NCBI RefSeq assembly: GCF_008086045.1
Contig: NZ_VSEY01000001.1
Span: 248,001 to 312,000, forward strand
DNA from: Nonomuraea sp. PA05
GTDB taxonomy: Bacteria > Actinomycetota > Actinomycetes > Streptosporangiales > Streptosporangiaceae
DNA length: 64,000 bases
Reading direction: 5' to 3'
The position numbers were made by a program, and so were the translations under genes. A model generated the notes under the pieces. It did not search any database, was not told the DNA's origin, and was given only the letters and a program-made list of their open reading frames with translations. Shown here piece by piece: positions 14,076-23,207 of this stretch. Numbering within the stretch: position 1 is the first letter of the stretch; each line of letters opens with the position of its first letter.

Positions 14076-16271
14076 CTACGGCAGCCGTACGGCGGCGCTC
14101 AGCGGCAGGTCCCGCGACGACCGGCCGGCCTGCACCCGGTACGTGCCCGGCACGGTCGTCCAGCGCCCGGCCGCCGTGTCCCAGACCGACAGCGGATGGT
14201 CGGCCGCGTCCGCGCGCACCTTCACCTCGATCGTGCGTGACTGCCCCGGCCTGAGCGTGACCTGCTCGAACCCGGCCAGCCGCCTGCCCGGCTCGGCCGC
14301 GCGCCCCGGCAGCGTCACGTAGAGCTGGGCGGTCTCGGTGCCGGTCCTGGCGCCGGTGTTCCTGACGCGGAAGCGCGCGGTGAACCCGTCGCGGTGCCGG
14401 TCGAGCCGCAGGCCCTCGTAGGCGAACGAGGTGTACGACAGGCCGTGGCCGAACGGGAACAGCGGCTCGACGCCCTCGCTGTCGTACCACTTGTAGCCGA
14501 CCTTGAGGCCCTCGGTGTAGTTGACCTGGCGGATGCTGGTGCGGTCGCCGGGCGGGCGGACGGTGCCGCCGTCGGCGAACACCCCCGGATACTGCTCGGG
14601 CGTGCGCGTCGGCAGGTCGGCCACGTCCTTCGGGAAGGTCATCGGCAGCCGGCCGGACGGGTTGTCGTCGCCCCAGAGCAGCCGGGCGATGGCGGTGCCC
14701 TGCTGGTCGCCCGGGTACCAGGCCTCCAGGACGGCCTTGACGCGGCCGAGCCAGGGCATCAGCACGGCGCTGCCCGTCTCCAGCACGACCACGGTCTCGG
14801 GGTTGGCCGCCGCGACCGCCTCGATCAGGGCGTCGCCGCCGTTGTCGAGGTTGAGGTTCGGCCGGTCGGCGCCCTCGCCCATGGTGTAGTAGCCGAACAC
14901 GATCGCCACGTCGGCGTCCCTGGCCGTGGCGGCGGCGGAGGCCAGGTCGGCGCCGTTGTCGAAGGTGACCGTGGCGCCCTGGGCGGCGGCCCGCCGCGTG
15001 ATCGCGTCGAGCGGCGCGACCGGCGTGATCTTGCAGTCGCCCGCGCCGAAGCCGCGCATCCCGCACACGGTGTTCGCGCTGACCCCGTTGGTGGGCGTGT
15101 TGGACGCGGTCGGCCCGATGACCGCGATCCGCCCGGCCCGCTTGGAGATCGGCAGGATCCGGGGATCGTTCTTCAGCAGCACCGACCCCTGGGCGGCGAT
15201 CGCCTGGGAGACCGCCTTGTGCTCGGGCGTGGAGACGTCCTCGGCGGGGACGGCGGGCACCGGATGGTCGAACAGCCCGGCCTTGAGATAGGCGCGCACC
15301 ACGCGGAACGCCGCCGCGTCGAGCTGCGCCTGGGAGATCTCGCCCGCCGCGATCGCCGCCTTGAGCAGGTCGGGCGTCAGGAAGCGCGGACGGTTCAGCT
15401 CCTGGTCCATCCCGGCCGCCACCGAGGGGCCGGTGGAGTGCACGGAGCCGAAGTCGGACATCACGTAGCCGTCGAATCCGTCCTTCAGCACCTCCTTCAG
15501 CATCGGGTTCTCGCACGCGTACACGCCGTTGACCTGGTTGTAGGAGCACATGACGGCGCCCGGCGAGCTGCCGCCCAGCGTCACCTCGAACGGCAGGTCG
15601 TAGACCTGGCGCAGGGTGCGCTCGTCCATGTTGGACGAGCTGAGCTGCCGGTCGAGCTCCTGCTCGTTGCCCAGGTAGTGCTTGAGCACCGCCATCACCG
15701 GCCGCTCAGGGTCGCCCTTCTGCAGCCCGTTGACGTGGGCGGCGGCCAGCGTGCCGCCGAGCAGGGCGTCCTCGCCCAGGTACTCGGGCGTGCGGCCGGA
15801 CAGCGGGGTGCGCCCCGAGGCCAGGCCGGGACCGAGTACCACGTTCCTGCCCTTGCCGAACGCCTCCGCGCCCTGCGCCCGGCCCTTGGCGAAGGCCAGA
15901 TCGGCGTTCCAGCTCGCCGCCAGGCCGATCTGCGCGGGGAACGTCGTCACGCCCGCCGGCCCGCGCACCGAGTCGGGGCCGTCGGTGTAGGTCACGTTCG
16001 GCGTGCACGGGACCTGCGGCGGGTAGGTCACGCCGCTGAACGTGGTGCCGGACGGCTGGTTGGCCGGATGCTCGACCAGCCAGCGCATCCGCTGCTCCGG
16101 CGTGCTCGCCGCGAGCAGCAGAGCCGCCCGCTCGCCGGCGCTCTTCCGGGTGTTCATCCAGGGACATTCGGCCGGGTACGGGTCGCGGGCCGCCGCCGCC
16201 AGGGCAGGCTGGAGCGGCGGCGCGACCACGGCGGCGAGTGCTACGGGCAGGAGCAGGCGTAACAGCCGCAT
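14076..16271 (-). CDS. Secreted GH3 beta-glucosidase
   Basis: The 731-residue protein starts with a Sec signal peptide (MRLLRLLLPVALAAVVAPPL, cleavage near residue 27). The GH3 barrel holds the substrate-binding KHY motif (residues 197-199) and the nucleophile D273 in VMSDFGS. A GH3 C-terminal sandwich follows (about 380-600, with the YTMGEGADRPNL loop) and then a fibronectin-III-like tail. It would hydrolyse beta-glucosides outside the cell. The gene is the last of the minus-strand operon SBP-permease-permease-GH78-GH3, 12 bases after the rhamnosidase, with GAAGGAG before the ATG. With GH78 it suggests use of rhamnosyl-glucose conjugates. Confidence 0.88.
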   Translation of the reverse strand: MRLLRLLLPVALAAVVAPPLQPALAAAARDPYPAECPWMNTRKSAGERAALLLAASTPEQRMRWLVEHPANQPSGTTFSGVTYPPQVPCTPNVTYTDGPDSVRGPAGVTTFPAQIGLAASWNADLAFAKGRAQGAEAFGKGRNVVLGPGLASGRTPLSGRTPEYLGEDALLGGTLAAAHVNGLQKGDPERPVMAVLKHYLGNEQELDRQLSSSNMDERTLRQVYDLPFEVTLGGSSPGAVMCSYNQVNGVYACENPMLKEVLKDGFDGYVMSDFGSVHSTGPSVAAGMDQELNRPRFLTPDLLKAAIAAGEISQAQLDAAAFRVVRAYLKAGLFDHPVPAVPAEDVSTPEHKAVSQAIAAQGSVLLKNDPRILPISKRAGRIAVIGPTASNTPTNGVSANTVCGMRGFGAGDCKITPVAPLDAITRRAAAQGATVTFDNGADLASAAATARDADVAIVFGYYTMGEGADRPNLNLDNGGDALIEAVAAANPETVVVLETGSAVLMPWLGRVKAVLEAWYPGDQQGTAIARLLWGDDNPSGRLPMTFPKDVADLPTRTPEQYPGVFADGGTVRPPGDRTSIRQVNYTEGLKVGYKWYDSEGVEPLFPFGHGLSYTSFAYEGLRLDRHRDGFTARFRVRNTGARTGTETAQLYVTLPGRAAEPGRRLAGFEQVTLRPGQSRTIEVKVRADAADHPLSVWDTAAGRWTTVPGTYRVQAGRSSRDLPLSAAVRLP

Positions 16272-16283
16272 GGGTGGCTCCTT

Positions 16284-18848
16284 CTACTGGGGGGTGGGGA
16301 CGCAGTGGAAGACGTGCTGTCCGGGCCCGGCCTCGACCGCGGGCTCGCCCGGCAGGTCGACGACGGCGGTGGTGTTGTGCGGCACCCGGACGGTGACGGA
16401 CAGCCGCTCGCCGTCGAGCCGCCACGCCACCTCGGCCTCGCCGTACGGGGTGAGGTGGGTGGCGCGGGCGTGCGTGAGCCCGCCGCCGGGCCGCGGCCGG
16501 ACGAGGAGCTTGCGGTAGCCGGGCTCGGCCGGGGCCAGACCGGCGACCGTGCGGTGCATCCAGTCCGCGACGGCGCCGAGCGCGTAGTGGTTGAACGAGG
16601 TCATCTCGCCCGGGTTGACGGAGCCGTCGGGCAGCATGCTGTCCCAGCGCTCCCAGATCGTGGTGGCGCCCATGGTCACCGGGTACAGCCAGGACGGGCA
16701 GGCGCGCTGGGTGAGCAGCTTGTAGGCGGTGTCGTACGCGCCGACCGAGCAGAGGGCGTCGCAGATGAGCGGGGTGCCGACGAAGCCGGTGCCGATGCGG
16801 TGGTCGTCGGCGGCGACCAGTTCGACCAGCCGGCGCCCGGCCCGCTCACGCTGCTCGGGCCCGTCCAGCAGGTCCACGGTCAGGGCCAGGGCGTAGGCGG
16901 TCTGGGTGTCGCAGGCCAGCCGTCCCGACGGGGTGACGAACTCGCGGCGGAACGCCCCCCGCACCCGCTCGGCCAGCTCCGCGTACCGGGCGGCGTCGGC
17001 GTCGTGGCCGAGCAGCGCCGCCGTCTCGGCCACGACGCGGGCCGTCCAGGCGTGGTAGGCGGTGGCGACGAGCGCGTGGTCGGTGCGGGCCTTGCCGGGG
17101 TCGTCCGGGGGAGCGGCCGGGTCGAGCCAGTCGCCGAACTGGAAGCCCCTGTCCCACAGGTGGCCGCGGGTGAGCGCGCCGACCTGGTCGACCCACGCGG
17201 TCATGCTGGCGTACTGCGAGCCCAGCAGGCCGAGGTCGCCGGTGCGCTGGTAGAGCACCCACGGGACGAGCACGGCGGCGTCGCCCCAGGCGGCGGTGGG
17301 GGAGACGTCGAACACCAGCGGCACCCACGGCACGTAGTGCGGCACCGTGCCCACCTCGGCCTGCTCGGCCGCGAGGTCCGCCAGCCACGACGACAGCGGT
17401 CCCGCGCAGTCGTAGAGGAAGGCGGCGGCGGGGGCGAAGACCTGGATGTCGCCGGTCCAGCCGAGCCGCTCGTCGCGCTGGGGGCAGTCGGTGGGCAGGT
17501 CGACGTAGTTGCCGCGCATGCTCCACACGACGTTGTCGTGCAGCCGGTTGAGCAGCGGGTCGGAGCACTCGAACGTGCCGATCGGCCGCATGTCGGTGTG
17601 GCAGACCACCGCCACCACGTCCGCCGGGTCGAAGGCGCCGGGCCAGCCGTCGAGCTGGGCGTAGCGGAAGCCGTGCGTGGTGAAGCGCGGCTCGTAGACC
17701 TCAGGCTCGGCGTCGCCGCGCAGGGTGTACTGGTCGAGCGCGGCGGCGTCACGCAGCGGGCGGATGGCCAGGGCGCCGTTCTCCAGCACCTCGGCGTGGC
17801 GCAGGGTGACGGTGTGGCCGGCCGGGCCCTGGACGCGGATGCGCAGGCGGCCGACGAGGTTCTGGCCGAAATCCAGGATCGTCTCGCCGGACGGGCCGGT
17901 CAGCACCTCGACCGGGGACACCGTCCCGGTGCGGCGCACAGGCGGGCCGGTCGGCGCGACCAGCAGCGCCGGGTCGTGGGCGAGGGCTTCGGCCGGCAGC
18001 CAGGCCGAGTCGTCGAAGCCCGGCTGCGACCAGCCCGCCGGGTGCAGGCGGGCGTCGTGCTTCTCGCCGTCGTACAGGCCGGCCGAGGTGACCGGGCCGG
18101 TGGCGCAGCGCCAGTGCTCGTCGGTGGCGATCAGGTCGCGGGTGCCGTCCTCGTAGGTGATCTCCAGCTGGGCGATCAGCGCCGTACGGTCGCCGTAGAT
18201 GTCGGTCTTGCCGCCGAGGAAGCCGATCCTGCCCCGGTACCAGCCGTCCGCGAGGGTCGCGCCGAGGGTGTTGGCGCCCTCGCGCAGCAGCCCGGTGACG
18301 TCGTGGGTGCGGTAGCGCAGGCGGTTGCGGTAGCTGGTCCAGCCGGGCGCGAGCACCTCGTCGCCGACGACCCGGCCGTTGAGCTCCGCCTCGAAGACGC
18401 CGTGCGCGGTGACGTACAGGCGGGCCTTGGCGAGAGGGCCGCGCAGGGGGAAGTCGCGGCGCAGCAGCAGCGCGGGGCCGTCGGGGACGCCGAGCAGCTC
18501 CAGCGACGGGGCGGCGGCCGAGGCCCGCCAGTCGGCCGGGTCCAGCAGCCCGGTCTCCACGTGCGACCACGGGCTCCAGTCGCTGACCGAGCCGTCGGCG
18601 CCGTGCACCCGCACCCGGGCGCCGCGCCGCTCGCGCGAGCCCAGCGGCGCGCCCGGCCAGGGGACGAGCACCGACTCCGCCGACTCGACCAGGCCGGTGG
18701 CCGTGCCGTCGCCGAGCTCGATCTCGTAGCCGGCCTGGGCCCAGCCGGCGGTGTCGGTGGTGACGGTCCAGGACAGGCGGGGCGCGCTTTCGCCGACGCC
18801 GAGCGGGTCGGTGTGGTGCTCGAAGGCGGGCGCGGTGACGTTAAGCAA
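16284..18848 (-). CDS. GH78 alpha-L-rhamnosidase
   Basis: The 854-residue protein has the GH78 plan: an N-terminal Ig-like domain (APRLSWTVTTD), jelly-roll modules including RLYVTAHGVFEAELNGRVVGDEVLAPGWTSY-type binding segments, and an (alpha/alpha)6 catalytic barrel with the CPQRDERLGWTGD acid motif near residue 460, ending in a small beta domain (AEVAWRLDGERLSV). There is no signal peptide, so it acts on imported rhamnosides. The start is TTG at 18848, set by AAGGAG four bases upstream and 8 bases after the permease stop; an ATG farther upstream would lie in the permease gene. Confidence 0.9.
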   Translation of the reverse strand: MLNVTAPAFEHHTDPLGVGESAPRLSWTVTTDTAGWAQAGYEIELGDGTATGLVESAESVLVPWPGAPLGSRERRGARVRVHGADGSVSDWSPWSHVETGLLDPADWRASAAAPSLELLGVPDGPALLLRRDFPLRGPLAKARLYVTAHGVFEAELNGRVVGDEVLAPGWTSYRNRLRYRTHDVTGLLREGANTLGATLADGWYRGRIGFLGGKTDIYGDRTALIAQLEITYEDGTRDLIATDEHWRCATGPVTSAGLYDGEKHDARLHPAGWSQPGFDDSAWLPAEALAHDPALLVAPTGPPVRRTGTVSPVEVLTGPSGETILDFGQNLVGRLRIRVQGPAGHTVTLRHAEVLENGALAIRPLRDAAALDQYTLRGDAEPEVYEPRFTTHGFRYAQLDGWPGAFDPADVVAVVCHTDMRPIGTFECSDPLLNRLHDNVVWSMRGNYVDLPTDCPQRDERLGWTGDIQVFAPAAAFLYDCAGPLSSWLADLAAEQAEVGTVPHYVPWVPLVFDVSPTAAWGDAAVLVPWVLYQRTGDLGLLGSQYASMTAWVDQVGALTRGHLWDRGFQFGDWLDPAAPPDDPGKARTDHALVATAYHAWTARVVAETAALLGHDADAARYAELAERVRGAFRREFVTPSGRLACDTQTAYALALTVDLLDGPEQRERAGRRLVELVAADDHRIGTGFVGTPLICDALCSVGAYDTAYKLLTQRACPSWLYPVTMGATTIWERWDSMLPDGSVNPGEMTSFNHYALGAVADWMHRTVAGLAPAEPGYRKLLVRPRPGGGLTHARATHLTPYGEAEVAWRLDGERLSVTVRVPHNTTAVVDLPGEPAVEAGPGQHVFHCVPTPQ

Positions 18849-18856
18849 GGTGCTCC

Positions 18857-19684
18857 TTAGCCCTTGACGGCGCCGGCGGTCATCCCGGCGACGATCTTGC
18901 GGTTGAAGAAGACGAACAGCACCAGCGGCGGGATCGTGATCAGGACGATGTCCATGAACAGCAGGTTCCACTGGGTGTTGTACTGGCTCTGGAAGTTGTA
19001 GAGCGTGACCTGCACGGTGGCGTTGTCGTCGCCGGGCAGCAGGTAGAGCGGGTTGACGAAGTCGTTGAAGATGTTGACCGAGCTGACCAGGATGACCGTG
19101 ATGGTGACCGGCCGCAGCAGCGGGAAGATCACCCGGAAGAACAGCCGCATGCCGCTGCAGCCGTCGATCTGGGCGGCCTCGTCCAGCTCGCGCGGGATGG
19201 CCGCGATGAACGCGCGGAACAGCAGCATCGCGAACGACAGGTTGAAGGCGACCTCGGCCAGGATCATCCCGGGCAGCGTCTTGAACAGGCCGAGAGCCTG
19301 CAGCAGCCAGATGGTCGGCACCACCGCGGGCGGGATGATCAGCCCTGACAGCACCAGGAAGTCGGCCAGCCTGGCGACCTTGCCGGGGCGGCGCTGCAGC
19401 ACGAACGCGGCCATGGCGGCGAAGACGACCAGCAGCGCCACCGAGGCGACGGTGATGATCGTGCTGTTGACGTAGGCGCGCAGCAGCACGTAGTCGCGGG
19501 CCTCGATGACGGCCATGAAGTTCTCCACCACCGGCCAGCTCGTCGGCCAGGCGAAGTCCAGGTCGATGGCCTGCTGCGGGTCCTTCACGGCGGTCAGCAG
19601 CATGAGCGCGAACGGCACCAGGAAGATCGCGGTGGCCAGGACCAGGGTGATCGTCTCGGCGCTGAGTCTCTTGAGCGTTCTCAT
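18857..19684 (-). CDS. Carbohydrate ABC transporter permease (MalG type)
   Basis: The 275-residue membrane protein has six predicted transmembrane helices and the inner-membrane EAA loop, seen as ELDEAAQIDGCSGMRLFFRVIFPLL, that contacts the ATPase. It belongs to the CUT1 family. Its ATG at 19684 overlaps the stop of the upstream permease (ATGA), so the two are translationally coupled. No ATPase gene is in the operon; CUT1 systems of actinobacteria commonly share an MsiK-type ATPase encoded elsewhere. Confidence 0.9.
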   Translation of the reverse strand: MRTLKRLSAETITLVLATAIFLVPFALMLLTAVKDPQQAIDLDFAWPTSWPVVENFMAVIEARDYVLLRAYVNSTIITVASVALLVVFAAMAAFVLQRRPGKVARLADFLVLSGLIIPPAVVPTIWLLQALGLFKTLPGMILAEVAFNLSFAMLLFRAFIAAIPRELDEAAQIDGCSGMRLFFRVIFPLLRPVTITVILVSSVNIFNDFVNPLYLLPGDDNATVQVTLYNFQSQYNTQWNLLFMDIVLITIPPLVLFVFFNRKIVAGMTAGAVKG

Positions 19685-20607
19685 GCGGCGACCTGCCTCT
19701 TGCCGAGCCAGTAGTTGAGCGGGACGGCGATGGCCGTGACGACGATGAACAGGATCACGTTGCCGGCGGTGGACAGGCCGAAGAAGCCGGCCTGGTACTG
19801 CTTGTAGATGATCGAGGCGATGGTGTCGCTGGTGAAGCCGGGGCCGCCGCGCGTCATCGTCCAGATGAGGTCGAAGGAGCGCAGGCCGCCGATGAACGAC
19901 AGGATGATCACCGAGTAGGTGGCCGGCCACGACAGCGGCAGCGTCACGTGGCGGAAGCGGTGCCAGGCACCGCCGCCGTCCACCGCGACGGCCTGGTAGT
20001 ACTCGGTCGGGATCGACATGATGCCCGCGATGTAGATCACGGTGGCCAGGCCGACGCCCTTCCACACGTCCACCAGCGCCACCGACAGCAGCGCCGTGGC
20101 GGCGTCGCCGAGCCAGTCGCGGCCGTCCACGCCGACCAGCGCGAGGGCCTGGTTGACCAGGCCGGTCTGCGGCTTGAGCAGCATGGCGAAGGTGATGCCG
20201 ACCGCGACCGTGGACACCAGCGTCGGGAAGAACACGACCGAGCGCAGGAAGCCGCGCAGCCGCAGCCTGCTGGTGAGCAGCACGCCGAGCAGCAGCCCGA
20301 GCACCACCTTCAGCCCGGACGTGACGACCGCGTAGATGATCGTGTTGGCGAAGCCGATGCGCAGGTTCTGCTCGGCCAGGAAGTCACGGAAGTTGTCCAG
20401 GCCGACGAAGGTGCTGTCGAACAGGGTCCAGCGGGTCAGCGCGAAGTAGAACGCCATCACCGTCGGCACCAGGAAGATCACCAGGAAGACGATCCCGGCC
20501 GGCAGGTACAGCGCGTACGGGTAGGCCGACTTGCGCCTGACGTTCGCGCGGGCGTGCCCGGATGCCGGGCCGGGCCCCGTGCGGGGCCCGGCGTCCTGCT
20601 TCGTCAC
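19681..20607 (-). CDS. Carbohydrate ABC transporter permease (MalF type)
   Basis: The 308-residue CUT1 permease has an N-terminal cytoplasmic tail, six transmembrane helices and an EAA-like loop near YYQAVAVDGGGAWHRFRHVTLPL. The GTG at 20607 forms a GTGA overlap with the stop of the solute-binding protein gene; a GTG at 20610 is an alternative. Codons 6-13 carry a very strong hairpin (20570-20591), placed where it could lower permease expression relative to the binding protein. Confidence 0.88.
   Translation of the reverse strand: MTKQDAGPRTGPGPASGHARANVRRKSAYPYALYLPAGIVFLVIFLVPTVMAFYFALTRWTLFDSTFVGLDNFRDFLAEQNLRIGFANTIIYAVVTSGLKVVLGLLLGVLLTSRLRLRGFLRSVVFFPTLVSTVAVGITFAMLLKPQTGLVNQALALVGVDGRDWLGDAATALLSVALVDVWKGVGLATVIYIAGIMSIPTEYYQAVAVDGGGAWHRFRHVTLPLSWPATYSVIILSFIGGLRSFDLIWTMTRGGPGFTSDTIASIIYKQYQAGFFGLSTAGNVILFIVVTAIAVPLNYWLGKRQVAA
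20570..20591 (-). promoter_or_regulatory. 10-bp perfect hairpin at the start of the permease gene
   Basis: CCGGGCCCCG (20570-20579) and CGGGGCCCGG (20582-20591) are separated by only TG. It lies 13 bases past the stop of the binding-protein gene, at the usual place of structures that protect the SBP mRNA or damp the downstream permease genes. Confidence 0.55.
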
Positions 20608-21914
20608 CACCCCGCGAGCCCCAGCTGCTTGGCCTGCTTCTCCACGTCCTTGTCGTACTGGGCCGCCCCCTCTGCGGCCGGGGTCAGGCCGGAGCCGACG
20701 GCGACGGTGATCTGCTCCAGCGACGGGCCCTTGACCGGGGAGACGAACTCCAGCGCCGGCGCCGTGCGGCCCTCGTCCACGTACACCTGGAGGTCCTTGG
20801 CCACCTGGATGGCGTCGTCGGGCAGCTTGGCGCCCTGGATGCGGTACGGGCCCGCCGGCTGGACGACCTTGTTGGTCGCCTCGGCGCCCGCCGGGGAGGC
20901 GACGAACGCCAGGAACTTCTTGGCGGCGTCCACGTGCTCGGACGTCTTGGCGATGTAGATGCCCGCCGGCTCCCAGATGGTCGCGCCGTTCTTGGCCGCG
21001 TCGGTGCCAGGGATGCCGAAGAAGCCCACGTCGGTGGCGGCCTGCGGCAGGCTCGCCACCAGCGGCGGGAGCTGGGCGCTGAGCATCGGGTAGTGCGCGC
21101 CCTTGCCATCGACCAGCAGCTTCAGGCCCTGGTCGGCGGTGGCCGAGCCGAAGCCCTCCTGCATGAGGTTCTTGGAGTGCACCTCGGCCAGGTGGTCGAA
21201 GCCCGCCTGGGCGGCCGGGGTGGTGGCGAACTTGGCCTGGTTGGCCGTGTAGTTCTTGGCGAAGTCCGGCACGGCGGCCTGCACGTTGTAGTAGTCGCCG
21301 AGGACGAAGAGCTGCGAGGTCCAGGTGTCCTTGAAGGTGCCGATCACCGGGGCGACGCCGGCCGCCTTGATCTTGTCGTTGTTGGCCATGAAGTCGGCCC
21401 AGGTCTTCGGCACCTCCAGCTTGAGCTGCTCGTACACCTTGCGGTTGTAGAGGATGCCGCCGCCCATGGCGGTGCCGCCCGGCACGCCGTACGCCTTGCC
21501 GTCCTGGCTCACCACGGGCAGGAAGTCCTTCTGCACGTTGGCCAGCACCGGGTCGCCGGTCAGGTCCACCATGGTCTGGGCCGGATTGAGCGCCTGCAGC
21601 AGCGAGCCGGAGTTGTACCAGAACACATCCGACATGTCGCCCGTGGACAGCCGGGTCTTGATGATGTTGTCGCCCTCGCTGCCGCCCGGCCGCGTCTCCG
21701 TTTCGATCTTGATGGTCGGATTGGCCTTCATGAAGGCGTCGGTGAGCGCCTTGGCGGTGTCCACCGTGGCCTGGCTGTTGTCAATGAGGAACTGCAAGGT
21801 GACGGCGCCGGCGTCGCCGCCGGACTCGGTGCCGGAGCCCGAACCGCACGAGCTCAGGGCCGCCATCGCGAGAACGGCCAGGACCGCTCCCGTCATTCGG
21901 TGCGAGGTGTTCAC
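20604..21914 (-). CDS. Extracellular solute-binding lipoprotein of a CUT1 sugar ABC transporter
   Basis: The 436-residue protein begins with a lipoprotein signal peptide whose lipobox is ALSSC (cysteine about residue 23), followed by a Ser/Gly linker. The rest has the family-1 solute-binding fold with segments such as GDNIIKTRLSTGDMSDVFWYNSG and AYGVPGGTAMGGGILYNRKVYEQL. It delivers an oligosaccharide or glycoside to the two permeases. Given the GH78 and GH3 partners, rhamnose-containing sugars are likely ligands. LacI-type sites lie just upstream. Confidence 0.9.
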   Translation of the reverse strand: MNTSHRMTGAVLAVLAMAALSSCGSGSGTESGGDAGAVTLQFLIDNSQATVDTAKALTDAFMKANPTIKIETETRPGGSEGDNIIKTRLSTGDMSDVFWYNSGSLLQALNPAQTMVDLTGDPVLANVQKDFLPVVSQDGKAYGVPGGTAMGGGILYNRKVYEQLKLEVPKTWADFMANNDKIKAAGVAPVIGTFKDTWTSQLFVLGDYYNVQAAVPDFAKNYTANQAKFATTPAAQAGFDHLAEVHSKNLMQEGFGSATADQGLKLLVDGKGAHYPMLSAQLPPLVASLPQAATDVGFFGIPGTDAAKNGATIWEPAGIYIAKTSEHVDAAKKFLAFVASPAGAEATNKVVQPAGPYRIQGAKLPDDAIQVAKDLQVYVDEGRTAPALEFVSPVKGPSLEQITVAVGSGLTPAAEGAAQYDKDVEKQAKQLGLAGW

Positions 21915-21931
21915 GACGCCCCTCCGGTTCG

Positions 21932-21945
21932 TTGAAACGTTTTAA
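21932..21945. promoter_or_regulatory. LacI-type operator upstream of the rhamnoside operon
   Basis: TTGAAACGTTTTAA is palindromic at 12 of 14 positions with a central CG. It lies 18 bases upstream of the binding-protein start codon, a position suited to repression. Confidence 0.7.
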
Positions 21946-22000
21946 GCGTCCCCCGATGCGAGTTAACGTAGGCGTTACCTAGCGGAGCGTCAAGAGGCCG

Positions 22001-22020
22001 ATTGGGGAACGGTTTCCAAT
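22001..22020. promoter_or_regulatory. Second LacI-type operator candidate
   Basis: The 20-bp imperfect palindrome has ATTGG/CCAAT outer arms and contains GGAAACCGTTCC on the minus strand, close to LacI-family consensus. It lies between the divergent binding-protein and lacI genes. Confidence 0.55.
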
Positions 22021-22068
22021 CGTGACTAATGTCAAGAGGCGGCTTGCTCAAGTGGGGACGGCAAGTCT

Positions 22069-22082
22069 GGATAACGTTACCC
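22069..22082. promoter_or_regulatory. LacI-type operator upstream of the regulator gene
   Basis: GGATAACGTTACCC is palindromic at 12 of 14 positions with a CG centre. It lies 63 bases before the lacI start at 22146 and fits autoregulation. Confidence 0.6.
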
Positions 22083-22145
22083 ATCGCGTACGATGCGGCT
22101 GGCTCGTACAATCGGGCGACGTCGGGGTCCGAGGAAAGGCGGCAC

Positions 22146-23180
22146 ATGGCGACACGAGGCCGGCAGGCGAGAGTGACCATCACCGACGTGGCCCGCCATG
22201 CCCAGGTGTCCACCACGGCGGTGTCGAAGGTGCTGCGCAACGCCTACGGCGTCAGCGACGCCATGCGCGAGAAGGTCCGCGCCGCCATCGACGAGCTCGG
22301 CTACCGCCCGCACAACGCGGCACGCGCCATGCGCGGGCGCACCTTCACCATCGGCGTGCAGCTACCGCACATCAGGAACCCGTTCTTCTCCGACATCGTC
22401 GACGGCCTCACGGACGAGATCTCCGGCAGCGGCTACCAGGCGATCATGGTGCAGAGCGGCGACCTCGACGCCGACGCAGAACGCCGCGCCATCGACGCCC
22501 TGATGGACCGCCAGGTCGACGGCATCCTCTCCGTCGCCCCCGTCTGCTCCAGGGCGCAGCTCGAAGAGGTCGCCAGGAACACGCCCCTCGTCGTGCTCGG
22601 CCGCCACGACCGGTCGGCGCTCTACGACTGCGTCCTCGACGACGACGAACTCGGCGCCCAGCTCATGGTCGAACACCTCATCGCCCTCGGGCACCGCCGC
22701 ATCGCGCACATCACCCAGCGCGACACCGCGACCCGCCGCTCCGCCGTCCTGCTCCAAGCCATCAGAGCCAGGACGTACGAGCAGGTCATGACCGAACACG
22801 GGCTGGCCGAACACCTCGCGATCGCGGCCACCTCCTACACCGAGGAAGGCGGCTACGACGGGGCCCGCGAACTCCTCGCCCGCCACCCGCGGCCCACCGC
22901 CATCTTCGCCGGCGCAGACCAGGCCGCCTTCGGCGTGCTGGCGGCCATCCACGAGGCGGGGCTCACGGTGCCCGGCGACATCTCCGTGGCGGGGTACGAC
23001 AACGCCCGCATGAGCCGCCTCGCCCACATCTCGCTCACCACCGTGGACCAGGACGGCGCCATCATGGGCACGACGGCGGGGCGGCTGCTGCTCGAACGCA
23101 TCGGGGGGCGGGCGGCGGCCGTCCGCTTCTCGGTCACCCCCACCCTGGTCGCCCGCCGCTCCACCGCCCCACCCGCCTGA
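22146..23180 (+). CDS. LacI family transcriptional regulator of the rhamnoside locus
   Basis: The 344-residue protein has a LacI DNA-binding domain (VTITDVARHAQVSTTAVSKV, residues 9-28) with the hinge helix, and a periplasmic-binding-protein-like effector domain from TFTIGVQLPHIRNPFFSDIV onward. The last segment ...LVARRSTAPPA is typical. The ATG at 22146 is preceded by AGGAAAGG. It is divergent from the sugar ABC operon, with three LacI-type palindromes between them, so it most likely represses that operon and itself until a sugar effector binds. Confidence 0.9.
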   Translation: MATRGRQARVTITDVARHAQVSTTAVSKVLRNAYGVSDAMREKVRAAIDELGYRPHNAARAMRGRTFTIGVQLPHIRNPFFSDIVDGLTDEISGSGYQAIMVQSGDLDADAERRAIDALMDRQVDGILSVAPVCSRAQLEEVARNTPLVVLGRHDRSALYDCVLDDDELGAQLMVEHLIALGHRRIAHITQRDTATRRSAVLLQAIRARTYEQVMTEHGLAEHLAIAATSYTEEGGYDGARELLARHPRPTAIFAGADQAAFGVLAAIHEAGLTVPGDISVAGYDNARMSRLAHISLTTVDQDGAIMGTTAGRLLLERIGGRAAAVRFSVTPTLVARRSTAPPA

Positions 23181-23207
23181 CCTGCCGGGCGGGGCGGCGG
23201 GTGGGCG

